DNA of 64,000 bases from Streptomyces sp. C10-9-1 (GCF_024497955.1 NZ_JANHKP010000002.1:310001-374000), one strand, 5' to 3'. Shown: positions 1 to 9,155, counted from the first letter of the stretch. The notes: generated by a model not told the origin, from the sequence alone. Translations and numbers: made by a program.

Positions 1-836
1 CGGGACCGGAGGGTGTCCGGGTCCGTCCAGGTGACCGGGCGGCGCAGGGTGCGGATCTGCAGCAGCAGCTGGTGGGCCGCGAGGTCGGTGGTGCCGCTGC
101 CGGGCACCGCCGGGTCCACGCAGCGGACCCGGGTCGCGCCGCGGACCGGCACCACGAACCCGGTGCGGGTCCCGGCGAACCGGCGGGCCACCGCGACCGG
201 GTCCAGCTCCGGCAGGTCCAGCACCACCGGGCGGTCCACCCCGCCGGTCCAGTCGCGCAGTTCGAGCACCGCGGAGGCGGCCCGCTCCAGCGGGGTGGTC
301 AGCCGGGCCTCGGAGGCGTAGGAGGCGCGGGGACCCGGCCCGCCGCCTCCCTCCTCGCCGAGCGCGAGCCGCCAGTTGACCGGGCAGCTGTGCTCCTCGC
401 CGACCGCCCAGGCGCCGTAGGCGACCTGGCTGTTGACCGTCTGCCCGAGGTCGGAGATGAACCTCCGTGCCACCCCCACGGACTCCGTCCCGGCCTTGGA
501 GATCACCACCGGCCGCACCACCCAGGCCCCGGGCCGCAGGGCACGTTCCACCGCGCGGGTCAGAGCCGCGCGCACGGGTCCCCAGTCCCAGGTGGACGAG
601 GCGATGAAGTGGTGCAGGCTCTGCTCGGCGGCGCGGTCGCCGACGCAGGCCGCGATGTTGCGGATCGACTTGCGCCCCTCGGCGGTCAGCAGCCCCCTCA
701 GATACATCTCCCCCTTGCGCCGCTGGTCGCTGCGCGGAAGCGAGGCGAACAGCTCCGCACTGAGCTCCCCCACCAGCCCTTCGGGCACGAACCGCCGGCC
801 CTGTCCCGACGCCAGCCCGAGTCCTGTCACGCTCAT
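1..836 (-). CDS. IS701-like transposase homologue, degenerate; 3' end outside window
   Basis: An open frame of about 278 codons runs off the left edge. It begins MSVTGLGLASGQGRRF with a purine-rich GGGAGAGGGAGAG stretch just upstream of the ATG at 836. The N-terminal third (RRKGEMYLRGLL, then GRKSIRNIA) is the conserved helical start of IS701-family transposases, and SVGVARRF near residue 118 matches the region after the first catalytic aspartate. The usual DDT motif before SVGVAR is absent; the sequence there reads VVISKAGTESVGV, so the protein probably cannot transpose. No inverted repeats are visible on the right side. Similar transposase-like genes without obvious IS ends occur in Streptomyces genomes, sometimes near biosynthetic genes. 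A dead transposase or a domesticated DNA-binding protein are both possible. Confidence 0.75.
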   Translation of the reverse strand, partial: MSVTGLGLASGQGRRFVPEGLVGELSAELFASLPRSDQRRKGEMYLRGLLTAEGRKSIRNIAACVGDRAAEQSLHHFIASSTWDWGPVRAALTRAVERALRPGAWVVRPVVISKAGTESVGVARRFISDLGQTVNSQVAYGAWAVGEEHSCPVNWRLALGEEGGGGPGPRASYASEARLTTPLERAASAVLELRDWTGGVDRPVVLDLPELDPVAVARRFAGTRTGFVVPVRGATRVRCVDPAVPGSGTTDLAAHQLLLQIRTLRRPVTWTDPDTLRS

Positions 837-1265
837 CGGTTCTCTCCCTCTCCCCCTGGGGCCGATCTCAGCCACTTCACCGTGCGGCCTTCCGGGGTGC
901 GCGGCCCAGGTGCAGCGGTCACACAGATCCGGCCGCCGGTGCACCGCGGACCATCAGGGCCGCGGGGCTCGCGGGGCGGGAGGGGGAGGCGGCGGGGCCC
1001 CGTGGGCGCTTCGGGGGGCTTCGCGGTGCCCCGGGGCACCGGAGGGGGGCCGGGCTCCCCGCCCTTCCGTGCCGCGGTGGTGGCCGGGTCACACCGGGCG
1101 TGCGTCGCGATGGTGCTCCGGTCACCACCATGAAGTGGATGCTTCCGGGAGCAGGCTCCCCAAAAGGGGCGCCCGTGGCGGGGCCGTACGGGCGTGGCGG
1201 CGGACGGCCCCGCCGCGCCCGCCGGGGTGGCGGGTGCGGCGGGGCCGTGCCGGGAGGTGCCGGGC
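837..1265. other. Intergenic region, no gene seen
   Basis: About 430 bp of very GC-rich sequence lies between the divergently placed ends of the transposase-like gene (start side) and the pirin gene (stop side). It holds the upstream region of the transposase-like gene. The open frames through it have no recognisable product. No IS end, tRNA or clear terminator was found. Confidence 0.6.
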
Positions 1266-2246
1266 TCAGCCTCCGGCCGGGCCGGAGGGCCGCATCCCGT
1301 GGACCGCGGGGACGGTGCCCAGCAGGCCCCTGCGGAAGTCGTCGAAGGCCTGCTGCAGCTCGGCGCGGGTGTTCATCACGAACGGGCCGTAGTGGGCCAT
1401 GGGTTCGCGGATCGGCCGTCCGCCGAGGAGGACGACGTCGAGGTCGGGGGCGGGGGAGTCCTGCTTCTCGTCCGCGCGGACGGTCACCGAGCCGCCGTGG
1501 CCGAAGACGGCCGTCTGGCCCAGCCGGATCGGCCGGCGCTCGGCGCCGACGGTGCCGCGGCCCGCGAGGACGTAGGCGAGGGCGTTGAAGTCCTCGCGCC
1601 ACGGCAGCGTGACCTCCGCGCCGGCGGCCAGGGTCGCGTGGACCATGGTGATCGGGGTGTGGGTGATGCCGGGGCCCTGGTGGCCGTCCAGCCCGCCCGC
1701 GATCACGCGCAGCAGGGCTCCGCCGTCGGGGGAGGTGAGCAGCCGGACGCTGCCGCCGCGGATGTCCTGGTAGCGGGGCGCCATCATCTTGTCCGCGGCC
1801 GGGAGGTTCACCCACAGCTGGAGGCCGTGGAAGAGGCCGCCCGAGACGACCAGGTGCTCGGGGGGCGCCTCGATGTGCAGCAGGCCGGAGCCCGCCGTCA
1901 TCCACTGGGTGTCGCCGTCGGTGATCGTGCCGCCACCGCCGTGGGAGTCCTGGTGGTCGAAGATCCCGTCGATGATGTACGTGACCGTCTCGAAGCCGCG
2001 GTGGGGGTGCCAGGGGGTCCCCTTCGGCTCGCCGGGCCGGTACTCCACCTCGCCCATCTGGTCCATCATGATGAACGGGTCGAGGTGGCGGTAGTCGATC
2101 CCGGCGAACGCGCGGCGAACCGGGAAGCCCTCCCCCTCGAAGCCGCCGGGCGCCGTGGTCACGGCGTGCACGGGCCGGGCGGCGGCCTCGGCGGGAGCCT
2201 CGACACGGGGCAGGGCCAGGGTGTTCTCGACCGTCACGGCGGGCAT
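1266..2246 (-). CDS. Pirin family protein
   Basis: A 326-residue cupin-superfamily protein. The ATG at 2246 is chosen because AAGGAGGT sits directly upstream; the open frame continues further but without a ribosome site. The pirin N-domain is clear: FIMMDQMGEVEYRPGEPKG, then the metal-binding HPHRGFETVTYI segment (residues ~80-95) and HxExP-like IEAPPEH. The second cupin half covers about residues 180-290. Pirins bind Fe or other metals; some are quercetinases and others act as redox-responsive co-regulators, and the sequence does not tell which. It appears monocistronic. An imperfect inverted repeat about 28-44 nt upstream could be an operator. Confidence 0.9.
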   Translation of the reverse strand: MPAVTVENTLALPRVEAPAEAAARPVHAVTTAPGGFEGEGFPVRRAFAGIDYRHLDPFIMMDQMGEVEYRPGEPKGTPWHPHRGFETVTYIIDGIFDHQDSHGGGGTITDGDTQWMTAGSGLLHIEAPPEHLVVSGGLFHGLQLWVNLPAADKMMAPRYQDIRGGSVRLLTSPDGGALLRVIAGGLDGHQGPGITHTPITMVHATLAAGAEVTLPWREDFNALAYVLAGRGTVGAERRPIRLGQTAVFGHGGSVTVRADEKQDSPAPDLDVVLLGGRPIREPMAHYGPFVMNTRAELQQAFDDFRRGLLGTVPAVHGMRPSGPAGG

Positions 2247-2273
2247 GGCGGGACCTCCTTGTGCGACCAGGTT

Positions 2274-2290
2274 AGTTGAAGAATGAACTT
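2274..2290. promoter_or_regulatory. Imperfect inverted repeat upstream of pirin gene
   Basis: AGTTGAAGAATGAACTT is an imperfect inverted repeat lying 28-44 nt before the pirin start, in an AT-rich island inside GC-rich DNA. This position and size fit a MarR- or HxlR-type operator. No regulator gene is adjacent, so this is inference. Confidence 0.3.
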
Positions 2291-2383
2291 CTTGCCACCG
2301 GTAACGCGCAACGCCCGGGGAGGATTCCCCGGGCGTCGTCCCGTTCTTCCCGCGCGCCGGCCCGGTGGCCGCCGCGCGGTCGC

Positions 2384-2830
2384 TCAGCCGTACATCCGCC
2401 GCATCGCGAAGTCCACCATCTGCTCGACGGCCTTGGCGTCGAAGACCATGCGGTGCTCCCCCTCCATGTCGAGGACGAAGCCGTACCCCGTCGGCAGCAG
2501 GTCGATCACCTCGGCGCCGGTGATCACGAAGTACTTGGACTCCTTCCCCGCGTACCTCCGCAGCTGCTTCAGGGTGGTGAACATGGGGATGACCGGCTGC
2601 TGCGTGTTGTGCAGCGCGAGGAAGCCGGGGTTGTCCCCGCGGGGGCAGTACACCTTGGAGGTGGCGAAGATCTGCTGGAAGTCCTCGGCGGACATCGCCC
2701 CGGTGGTGAAGGCCCGCACCGCGTCGGAGAGGGAGGGCGGCGACGGTTCCGGGTACAGCGGCTGCTGCCCGTAACCGGGCTGCTGCGGCACGTACTGCTG
2801 GGCGCCCGGGGGCTGGTCGTAGCCGTACAT
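2384..2830 (-). CDS. SseB-like (enhanced serine sensitivity) family protein
   Basis: A 148-residue protein starting MYGYDQPPGAQQY. The ATG at 2830 is preferred over the upstream in-frame extension because the extension is Arg/Pro-rich and unlike real coding sequence; no strong ribosome site is present. Residues 1-30 are Gln/Pro/Tyr-rich and likely disordered. From residue ~38 the SseB N-domain fold is recognisable: ALHNTQQPVIPMFTTLKQLRRY and VIDLLPTGYGFVLDMEGEH. SseB-domain proteins have no settled biochemical role; in Streptomyces they are often single, small and cytoplasmic. It is transcribed away from the acyl-CoA dehydrogenase gene and shares a 218-bp divergent intergenic region with it. 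Confidence 0.75.
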   Translation of the reverse strand: MYGYDQPPGAQQYVPQQPGYGQQPLYPEPSPPSLSDAVRAFTTGAMSAEDFQQIFATSKVYCPRGDNPGFLALHNTQQPVIPMFTTLKQLRRYAGKESKYFVITGAEVIDLLPTGYGFVLDMEGEHRMVFDAKAVEQMVDFAMRRMYG

Positions 2831-2966
2831 GTGCGCAAGGGTACCGACTGCGAGCGCCCCGCGGGGGCCCCTGGCGCACTCCGTCCGCACCCTTCGGGGC
2901 GCCCCCGGGAACCGGGTCCGGTGCGCGAGCCGTGTCACAGATGGCCGGGTGGGGCTTGCATCTTAT

Positions 2967-3003
2967 TACCGGTCGGTAGCATCATCGAAGCTACTAACTG
3001 GTA
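2967..3003. promoter_or_regulatory. Two copies of a 12-bp palindromic motif in the acyl-CoA dehydrogenase promoter
   Basis: TACCGGTCGGTA (2967-2978) is an inverted repeat with 5-bp arms TACCG/CGGTA. A second, weaker copy TACTAACTGGTA lies at 2992-3003, 25 bp downstream. The first copy overlaps a candidate -10 box TAGCAT (2977-2982) with TTGCAT at 2956-2961, so binding would block transcription. TetR-family fatty-acid regulators bind sites of this size. A third related copy precedes the Fe-S reductase gene near 13620. Confidence 0.55.
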
Positions 3004-3048
3004 CATGGACCACCCGTCCATCTCCCGATTGCTTACGGAGCCGTCGCC

Positions 3049-4875
3049 ATGGGGCACTACAAGTCGAATCTCCGCGACATCGAGTTCAACCTCTTCGAGG
3101 TCCTCGGGCGCGACAAGCTGTACGGCACCGGCCCGTTCGAGGAGATGGACGTCGACACGGCGAAGTCCATCCTCGAGGAGATCGCCCGCCTCGCGGAGAA
3201 CGAGCTCGCCGAGTCCTTCGCGGACGCCGACCGCAACCCGCCGGTCTTCGACCCGGCCACCAACACCGCGCCCGTCCCGGCGTCCTTCAGGAAGAGCTAC
3301 GAGGCCTTCATGGACTCCGAGTACTGGCGCCTGGGCCTGCCGGAGGAGATCGGCGGCACCACCGCGCCCCGCTCGCTGGTGTGGTCCTACGCCGAACTGC
3401 TGCTCGGCTCCAACCCGGCCATCTGGATGTACTCCTCCGGCCCCGCCTTCGCCGGCATCCTCTTCGAGGAGGGCAACGAGGCCCAGAAGAAGATCGCCCA
3501 GATCGCGGTCGAGAAGCGCTGGGGCTCCACCATGGTGCTCACCGAGCCCGACGCCGGCTCCGACGTCGGTGCCGGCCGCACCAAGGCCGTCCAGCAGGAG
3601 GACGGCTCCTGGCACATCGAGGGCGTGAAGCGCTTCATCACCTCCGGTGAGCACGACATGGAGGAGAACATCCTCCACTACGTCCTCGCCCGCCCCGAGG
3701 GCGCCGGTCCGGGCACCAAGGGCCTCTCCCTCTTCCTCGTGCCGAAGTACCACTTCGACTGGGAGACCGGCGAGCTCGGCGAGCGCAACGGCGTCTACGC
3801 GACCAACGTCGAGCACAAGATGGGCCTCAAGGCGTCCAACACCTGCGAGATCACCTTCGGCGACCGCCACCCCGCCAAGGGCTGGCTGATCGGCGACAAG
3901 CACGACGGCATCCGCCAGATGTTCATGATCATCGAGTTCGCCCGGATGATGGTCGGCACGAAGGCCATCGCCACCCTCTCCACCGGCTACCTGAACGCCC
4001 TGGAGTACGCCAAGGAGCGCGTCCAGGGCCAGGACCTGGTGAACTTCATGGACAAGACCGCCCCCAAGGTCACCATCACGCACCACCCCGACGTGCGCCG
4101 CTCCCTCATGACGCAGAAGGCGTACGCCGAGGGCATGCGCGCCCTCGTCCTCTACACCGCCGCCGTCCAGGACGAGATCGCCCTCAAGGAGGCCGCCGGC
4201 GAGGACGCCAAGTCCCTGGTGGCCCTCAACGACCTGCTGCTGCCCATCGTCAAGGGCTACGGCTCCGAGCGCTCCTACGAGCAGCTCGCCCAGTCGCTGC
4301 AGACCTTCGGCGGGTCCGGCTACCTCCAGGAGTACCCGGTCGAGCAGTACATCCGGGACGCCAAGATCGACACCCTCTACGAGGGCACCACCGCCATCCA
4401 GGGCCAGGACTACTTCTTCCGGAAGATCGTCCGCGACCAGGGCCAGGCGCTGAACACCCTCTCCGAGGAGATCAAGAAGTTCCTCGCGGTCGGCACCGGC
4501 GGCGAGGAGCTGGCCGGCGCCCGCGACGCCCTCGCCAAGGCCGCCGTCGACCTGGAGGCGATCGTCGGCACGATGACCAACGACCTCATCGCCACCGGCG
4601 AGGACGTCAGGAGCATCTACAAGGTCGGCCTCAACACCACCCGCCTGCTGATGGCCTCCGGCGACGTCGTCGTCGGCTACCTGCTGCTGCGCGGCGCGGC
4701 CGTGGCCGCCGAGAAGCTGGAGACCGCCTCCGCCAAGGACAGGGCCTTCTACCAGGGCAAGATCGCCGCCGCGAAGTTCTTCGCCGCGAACGTCCTGCCC
4801 GGCGTCTCCGTCGAGCGCTCGCTCGCCGAGAGCGTGGACGGCTCCCTGATGGACCTGGACGAGGCCGCGTTCTAG
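3049..4875 (+). CDS. Acyl-CoA dehydrogenase, FadE5-like
   Basis: A 608-residue flavoprotein that should catalyse the first, FAD-dependent step of fatty-acid beta-oxidation (acyl-CoA to trans-2-enoyl-CoA). It starts [20 protein letters not shown], closely resembling mycobacterial FadE5 (about 611 residues), including the long C-terminal extension. Visible blocks are [20 protein letters not shown] (FAD/substrate loop, ~residues 161-180), [32 protein letters not shown] and [15 protein letters not shown], all typical of the family. Electrons would go to ETF and then to a membrane reductase such as the Fe-S protein encoded at 11306-13576. The gene is monocistronic, with palindromic operators upstream and a perfect hairpin terminator 23 nt after the stop. 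Confidence 0.95.
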   Translation: MGHYKSNLRDIEFNLFEVLGRDKLYGTGPFEEMDVDTAKSILEEIARLAENELAESFADADRNPPVFDPATNTAPVPASFRKSYEAFMDSEYWRLGLPEEIGGTTAPRSLVWSYAELLLGSNPAIWMYSSGPAFAGILFEEGNEAQKKIAQIAVEKRWGSTMVLTEPDAGSDVGAGRTKAVQQEDGSWHIEGVKRFITSGEHDMEENILHYVLARPEGAGPGTKGLSLFLVPKYHFDWETGELGERNGVYATNVEHKMGLKASNTCEITFGDRHPAKGWLIGDKHDGIRQMFMIIEFARMMVGTKAIATLSTGYLNALEYAKERVQGQDLVNFMDKTAPKVTITHHPDVRRSLMTQKAYAEGMRALVLYTAAVQDEIALKEAAGEDAKSLVALNDLLLPIVKGYGSERSYEQLAQSLQTFGGSGYLQEYPVEQYIRDAKIDTLYEGTTAIQGQDYFFRKIVRDQGQALNTLSEEIKKFLAVGTGGEELAGARDALAKAAVDLEAIVGTMTNDLIATGEDVRSIYKVGLNTTRLLMASGDVVVGYLLLRGAAVAAEKLETASAKDRAFYQGKIAAAKFFAANVLPGVSVERSLAESVDGSLMDLDEAAF

Positions 4876-4898
4876 TCTCTACCGGTACACAGGCACCA

Positions 4899-4928
4899 GG
4901 CCGCCGCCCGACCCGTCGGGCGGCGGCC
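4899..4928 (+). terminator. Hairpin terminator after acyl-CoA dehydrogenase gene
   Basis: A perfect 13-bp stem (GGCCGCCGCCCGA with its complement) closes a 4-nt CCCG loop, 23 nt after the stop codon. There is no U-tract, as is usual in Streptomyces. Confidence 0.85.
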
Positions 4929-5029
4929 CTGTCATGTCAACTGCCCGCAGGCGGCCCACACGGCCTCCCGACCGGGGGCGAGCGCGCAAGGCAACCACCG
5001 CCCGCACGCCCCTCGTTAAGGTGAACCAC

Positions 5030-6358
5030 ATGAGCAGCAGCGAACCCGCCCCCACGCCGGCCGCGACCTCCCCCTTCGACCGCGGCCACACGGACGACCT
5101 GATGTCCTTCCTCAGCGCCGCTCCGACCCCCTACCACGCGGTCGCGGCAGCCGCCGAGCGCCTGGAGAAGGCGGGGTTCCGCCAGCTCAGGGAGACGGAC
5201 GCCTGGGACGGCTCGTCCGGCGGCCGGTACGTCCTGCGCGGCGGGGCGCTGATCGCCTGGTACGTGCCCGAGAGCGCCTCCGCCCACACCCCCTTCAGGA
5301 TCGTCGGCGCCCACACCGACTCCCCCAACCTGCGGGTCAAGCCGCTGCCCGACTCCGGCTCGTACGGCTGGCGCCAGATCGCCGTCGAGATCTACGGCGG
5401 CACGCTGCTCAACACCTGGCTCGACCGCGACCTCGGCATCGCCGGCCGGCTCACCCTCCGCGACGGCTCCCACCGCCTCGTCTCCGTCGACCGCCCGCTG
5501 CTGCGCGTCCCCCAGCTCGCCGTCCACCTCGACCGCTCGGTCAACACCGACGGCCTCAAGCTCGACCGCCAGCGCCACATGCAGCCCGTCTGGGGACTCG
5601 GCGAGGCCGAGGAGGGCGACCTCCTCCGCTTCCTGGAGGCGGAGTCCGGTGTCCCGGAGGGGGAGACCACCGGCTGGGACCTGATGCTCCACTCCGTCGA
5701 ACCGCCCGCCTACCTCGGCCGCGACCAGGAGCTGGTGGCCGGGCCCCGCATGGACAACCTGGTCTCCGTGCACGCCGGGACCACCGCCCTCTGCGCGGCC
5801 GCCACCGGCCGCGGCGCCGAGGAGCTGCCCGTCATCCCCGTGCTCGCCGCCTTCGACCACGAGGAGAACGGCTCCCAGTCCGACACCGGCGCCGACGGCC
5901 CGCTGCTCGGGTCCGTCCTGGAGCGCTCGGTGTTCTCCCGCGGGGGCACCCTGGAGGACCGCGCCCGCGCCTACGCCGGCACCGTCTGCCTCTCCTCCGA
6001 CACCGGCCACGCGGTCCACCCCAACTACGGCGAGCGCCACGACCCCACGCACCACCCGCGCGCCAACGGCGGCCCCATCCTCAAGGTCAACGTCAACCAG
6101 CGCTACGCCACCGACGGTTCCGGGCGCGCGGTGTTCGCCGCCGCCTGCGAGAAGGCCGGCGTGCCGTGGCAGACCTTCGTCTCCAACAACGCGATGCCCT
6201 GCGGCACCACCATCGGCCCGATCACGGCCGCCCGCCACGGCATCCACACCGTCGACATCGGCATCGCGATCCTCTCCATGCACAGCGCCCGCGAGCTGTG
6301 CGGCGCGGACGACCCGCACCTGCTCGCGAGCGCCCTCCTCGCCTTCCTGGAGGGCTGA
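5030..6358 (+). CDS. M18 family aminopeptidase
   Basis: A 442-residue zinc aminopeptidase of the aspartyl-aminopeptidase family (ApeB type), releasing N-terminal residues from peptides in the cytoplasm. The ATG at 5030 is chosen because AAGGTG lies 8-10 nt upstream; the 32-codon extension before it is low-complexity. Metal and catalytic motifs are present: GAHTDSPNLRVKP (~residue 92), AFDHEENGSQSDTGADGP (~277) and LSSDTGHAVHPNYGERHDP (~322), plus SNNAMPCGTTIGP. The N-terminal helix with PTPYHAV is typical of the family. It is convergent with the thioredoxin/NHL gene, and both end at one strong hairpin. Confidence 0.95.
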   Translation: MSSSEPAPTPAATSPFDRGHTDDLMSFLSAAPTPYHAVAAAAERLEKAGFRQLRETDAWDGSSGGRYVLRGGALIAWYVPESASAHTPFRIVGAHTDSPNLRVKPLPDSGSYGWRQIAVEIYGGTLLNTWLDRDLGIAGRLTLRDGSHRLVSVDRPLLRVPQLAVHLDRSVNTDGLKLDRQRHMQPVWGLGEAEEGDLLRFLEAESGVPEGETTGWDLMLHSVEPPAYLGRDQELVAGPRMDNLVSVHAGTTALCAAATGRGAEELPVIPVLAAFDHEENGSQSDTGADGPLLGSVLERSVFSRGGTLEDRARAYAGTVCLSSDTGHAVHPNYGERHDPTHHPRANGGPILKVNVNQRYATDGSGRAVFAAACEKAGVPWQTFVSNNAMPCGTTIGPITAARHGIHTVDIGIAILSMHSARELCGADDPHLLASALLAFLEG

Positions 6359-6362
6359 GACC

Positions 6363-6406
6363 GGCGCGCCCCCCTGCCCCGGCGCACCGGGGCAGGGGGG
6401 CGCGCC
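6363..6406. terminator. Bidirectional hairpin terminator
   Basis: A perfect 20-bp stem beginning GGCGCGCCCCCC closes a CGCA loop. It starts 5 nt after the aminopeptidase stop and ends 7 nt before the convergent NHL gene's stop, so it can serve both transcripts. Confidence 0.9.
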
Positions 6407-6412
6407 GCGGCC

Positions 6413-8221
6413 CTACGCCTCCGCGTCCATGCCCGCCAGGACCAGCGGCAGCCGGGCCGAGCCGCCCTCGACCACCCGCACGGGCACGCCCCAGTCCTGC
6501 TGGTGCACATGGCAGGCCGGGTACGCGTTCGCGGGATCGTCGTCGCAGGACGCCGCCATCGCCGAGACGTGCAGCACCCCCTCGCCGACCGACGCGTCGA
6601 CCTCCACCTCCCGGCTCAGGTCCGTCCCCGCACCCTCACCGGACCGCAGCAGCCCGGGCGGCGTGGAGGAGACCAGCAAGCGGGTCGACGGACCGTAGCG
6701 GGTGTCCAGCTTCTGGCCCGCCGGGGCCTGGAAGACCACGTCCACGCGGAGCACGCCCGGGGCCACGTCCGTCGCCGCCCGCCGGGTGCGGTGGGCGACC
6801 GCGTCCACCCGCACCGCCTCCTCGGGAAGCCTCAGCCGGGTCAGCCGGTGCCGGGCGGACTCCACGACCACGATCTCCTCGCCGTCGAGCACGGCGCCGC
6901 TCGGCTCGCGCAGGTCCGTCGCCAGCGTGGTCACCGCGTCCGCCACCGGGTCGTAGCGGCGCAGCGCGTGGTTGTAGGTGTCGCTCACCGCCACCGAGCC
7001 GTCCGGCAGGGCGGTCACCCCGAGCGGGTGCTGGAGCAGCGCCTGCCCCGCCTCGCCGTCCCGGTGGCCGAAGTCGAACAGGCCGGTGCCCACGGCCGTG
7101 TGCACGGTGAGTTCCCGGTCGATCCAGCGCAGCGCGGAGGTCTCCGCGTCGGCGATCCAGAGCCGGTCCCCGGCCGCCGCGAGCCCCGAGGGCTGCGCGA
7201 ACCACGCCTGCTCCGCCGGGCCGTCGACGAGCCCCTCGTTCGTGGTGCCCGCCGCCGCCGCCACCGTTCCCGCGGCCGGGTCGTACGTCCACAGCTGGTG
7301 GACGCCCGCCATCGCGATCCACAGGCGGTCGCCCCACCAGGCCACGTCCCACGGCGAGGACAGCGACACCTCGCGGGCGGGCCCCGCGACCGGCTCGCCC
7401 TGCCACCACTGGCGCCCGGTGCCCGCGAGCAGTTCCACGGCCCCGCTCTCCGGGTCGAAGGCGCGGATCGCGTGGTTGACCGTGTCGGCGACCGCCACCC
7501 GCCCGTCCGGCAGCAGCGCGAGTCCCTGGGGCTCGTTGAACACGCCCCGGCCGACCCTGCGGACCACCGTCTCGCCGTCCGCCTCCAGCTCCACCAGCTC
7601 GCTGCGGGTGGAGTCCGAGACCAGCAGGTTGCCCGAGGGCAGCCGCAGCGCCTTGCCGGGGAAGCGCAGGTCGGTGGCGACCGGCTCCGGAGGCACGTAC
7701 GGACCGTCCCCGCGGCGCAGCGTCCCCTTGGCCTCGTGCTCGGCCTCCAGCTCCGTGACGAGCCGCTCGATGGCGTGGGCATGACCCTCGCCCGCGTGCT
7801 GGGCCACCACGTACCCCTCGGGGTCGATCACCACCAGTGTGGGCCAGGCGCGCACGGCGTACTGCTTCCAGGTGGCGAGCTCGGGGTCGTCCAGCACGGG
7901 GTGGTGCACCTGGTACCGCTCGACGGCGTCGACGACCGCCCGGTGCTCGGCCTCGTGGACGAACTTGGGCGAGTGGACGCCGACGACGACCACCGTGTCG
8001 CGGTGCCTCTCCTCCAGCTCGCGCAGCTCGTCCAGCACATGGAGGCAGTTGATGCAGCAGAAGGTCCAGAAATCGAGGACAACGCACTTGCCCCGCAGGT
8101 CGGCGAGGGTCAGCTCGGTGCCCCCGGTGTTGATCCAGCCGCCCTTGCCGATCAGCTCGGGGGCACGGACACGGGCACGGCGGCGGGGCGCGGGGGTGGG
8201 CGCCGGGGCGGCATCGTTCAT
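6413..8221 (-). CDS. Thioredoxin-like/NHL-repeat protein (NHLRC2-like)
   Basis: A 602-residue cytoplasmic protein. Residues ~20-170 form a TlpA/thioredoxin-like domain with VLDFWTFCCINCLHVL, so the redox pair is CINC. From residue ~190 there is a beta-propeller of NHL repeats (FNEPQGLALLPDGRVAVADT, LQHPLGVTALPDGSVAVSDT and others), followed by a C-terminal domain. This arrangement matches the NHLRC2 family, found from bacteria to animals, whose role is unsettled. The ATG at 8221 directly follows a repeated element (8222-8254), and no clear ribosome site is visible; the repeat carries a possible -10 (CAAGCT), so the message may be leaderless. Confidence 0.9.
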   Translation of the reverse strand: MNDAAPAPTPAPRRRARVRAPELIGKGGWINTGGTELTLADLRGKCVVLDFWTFCCINCLHVLDELRELEERHRDTVVVVGVHSPKFVHEAEHRAVVDAVERYQVHHPVLDDPELATWKQYAVRAWPTLVVIDPEGYVVAQHAGEGHAHAIERLVTELEAEHEAKGTLRRGDGPYVPPEPVATDLRFPGKALRLPSGNLLVSDSTRSELVELEADGETVVRRVGRGVFNEPQGLALLPDGRVAVADTVNHAIRAFDPESGAVELLAGTGRQWWQGEPVAGPAREVSLSSPWDVAWWGDRLWIAMAGVHQLWTYDPAAGTVAAAAGTTNEGLVDGPAEQAWFAQPSGLAAAGDRLWIADAETSALRWIDRELTVHTAVGTGLFDFGHRDGEAGQALLQHPLGVTALPDGSVAVSDTYNHALRRYDPVADAVTTLATDLREPSGAVLDGEEIVVVESARHRLTRLRLPEEAVRVDAVAHRTRRAATDVAPGVLRVDVVFQAPAGQKLDTRYGPSTRLLVSSTPPGLLRSGEGAGTDLSREVEVDASVGEGVLHVSAMAASCDDDPANAYPACHVHQQDWGVPVRVVEGGSARLPLVLAGMDAEA

Positions 8222-8254
8222 GGTTCAAGCTTGCCATTCGCCCATGAACGCCGG
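8222..8254 (+). repeat. Direct repeat, left copy, bounding a 1.3-kb islet
   Basis: GGTTCAAGCTTGCCATTCGC followed by CCATGAACGCCGG. It matches the copy at 9521-9554 in the same orientation, with about 3 substitutions and one 1-nt gap. This copy abuts the start codon of the NHL gene, so it contains that gene's 5' control region. It may represent a duplicated insertion target. Confidence 0.75.
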
Positions 8255-8312
8255 ATCACGGCCGTACGACGCCGTTGCCCAGCACACCTATGGGATCCGC
8301 TCCACCACGGCG

Positions 8313-8334
8313 ACCTCCGAGAATTCTCGGAGGT
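8313..8334. repeat. Perfect 22-bp palindrome
   Basis: CCTCCGAGAATTCTCGGAGG at 8314-8333, plus A/T at the outer ends, is a perfect 22-bp palindrome without a loop. It lies inside the islet, about 120 bp past the methyltransferase stop. It could be an operator or the terminator of the methyltransferase transcript. Read on the minus strand it falls in a 17-codon frame (MTYLREFSEVAVVERIP), possibly the truncated start of a lost gene. Confidence 0.5.
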
Positions 8335-8451
8335 AGGTCATGTGCCCGGTCCGGCCAGTGACCGGCCGGAGCGCTTCTGGCCACCGCCCCGGCGGCTGTC
8401 CTGACGGGTGGCTGTCGGAGGCTCTCGTCGGTTCAGACCAGTACCCCTGCC

Positions 8452-9150
8452 CTAGCCTCCTTGGATGCCCCGGACGAACAGGGTGCCTGTGCGGCGACTC
8501 CCCGGGGGCGGGGCAAGCACGGACGCTGACACGTCCACGAAGCCGTGTTCCTTGAGAATCAGCGCCCACACATCGGGTTCGTAGTCCCACCTCTTGACGA
8601 CAGCGGGGTCTTCTTCGGGTCCGCGCGGGATGTATGACGCCTGGCAGCCGTAGCACCCTTCAACCGGGGGCCGTTGGGAGAAGGCGAACACGCCACCCGG
8701 CTTGAGGTTCGCGCCAACGACCGGCAGCAGTAGGCCGGGGTCGGTGAACCAGGCAGCGCCGAACACGCTGTAGACCGCATCGAAGATCGTGAACGTGTCT
8801 CCGAGGTAGGTGAGGGCGTCGGCCTGGTGGAGTTCCATCCCGTCCACGCCCGGCCACCGCTCGCGTGCCTTGTCGAGCTGCTTGGCGGAGAGGTCGATCC
8901 CGACGGACGTCATGCCGAGCGTTGCGAGGTGAGCGGCGTTCCCTCCAGACCCGCACCCGAGGTCGAGTGCACTGTCTCCCGGGTTGAGCTGGAGCACATC
9001 AGCCCTGGGGCCGTGGTCCGGGTACTGGGTCCAGTTGAACCACGTGGTCTCGCCCTCGGCGTTGGTCTTCCGCCGCTGGGGCTTGCTCTGCGAGTACGTG
9101 TCCCATGCGGTGCTGCGAGCGTCAGTCACTACCTGTCCGTTCTCGTTCAC
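8452..9150 (-). CDS. Class I SAM-dependent methyltransferase
   Basis: A protein of up to 232 residues with a Rossmann methyltransferase fold: ALDLGCGSGGNAAHLA (SAM motif I, ~residues 62-77), VGIDLSAKQLDKAR (motif II acidic residue), then FDAVYSVFGAAWF and LKPGGVFAFSQ. The substrate is not predictable. The GTG at 9150 gives the full frame; a GTG at 9129 with GGACAGGT upstream is an alternative start. The gene is visibly less GC-rich than its neighbours and sits between two direct repeats, which suggests horizontal acquisition. A hairpin lies just upstream, separating it from the small ORF. Confidence 0.85.
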   Translation of the reverse strand: MNENGQVVTDARSTAWDTYSQSKPQRRKTNAEGETTWFNWTQYPDHGPRADVLQLNPGDSALDLGCGSGGNAAHLATLGMTSVGIDLSAKQLDKARERWPGVDGMELHQADALTYLGDTFTIFDAVYSVFGAAWFTDPGLLLPVVGANLKPGGVFAFSQRPPVEGCYGCQASYIPRGPEEDPAVVKRWDYEPDVWALILKEHGFVDVSASVLAPPPGSRRTGTLFVRGIQGG

Positions 9151-9155
9151 GGCGT

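Noticed and set aside
1100..1590. Plus-strand frames opposite the pirin gene
   Set aside because: They are Arg/Gly/Pro-rich mirror frames of a well-supported gene, as expected from high GC at third positions.
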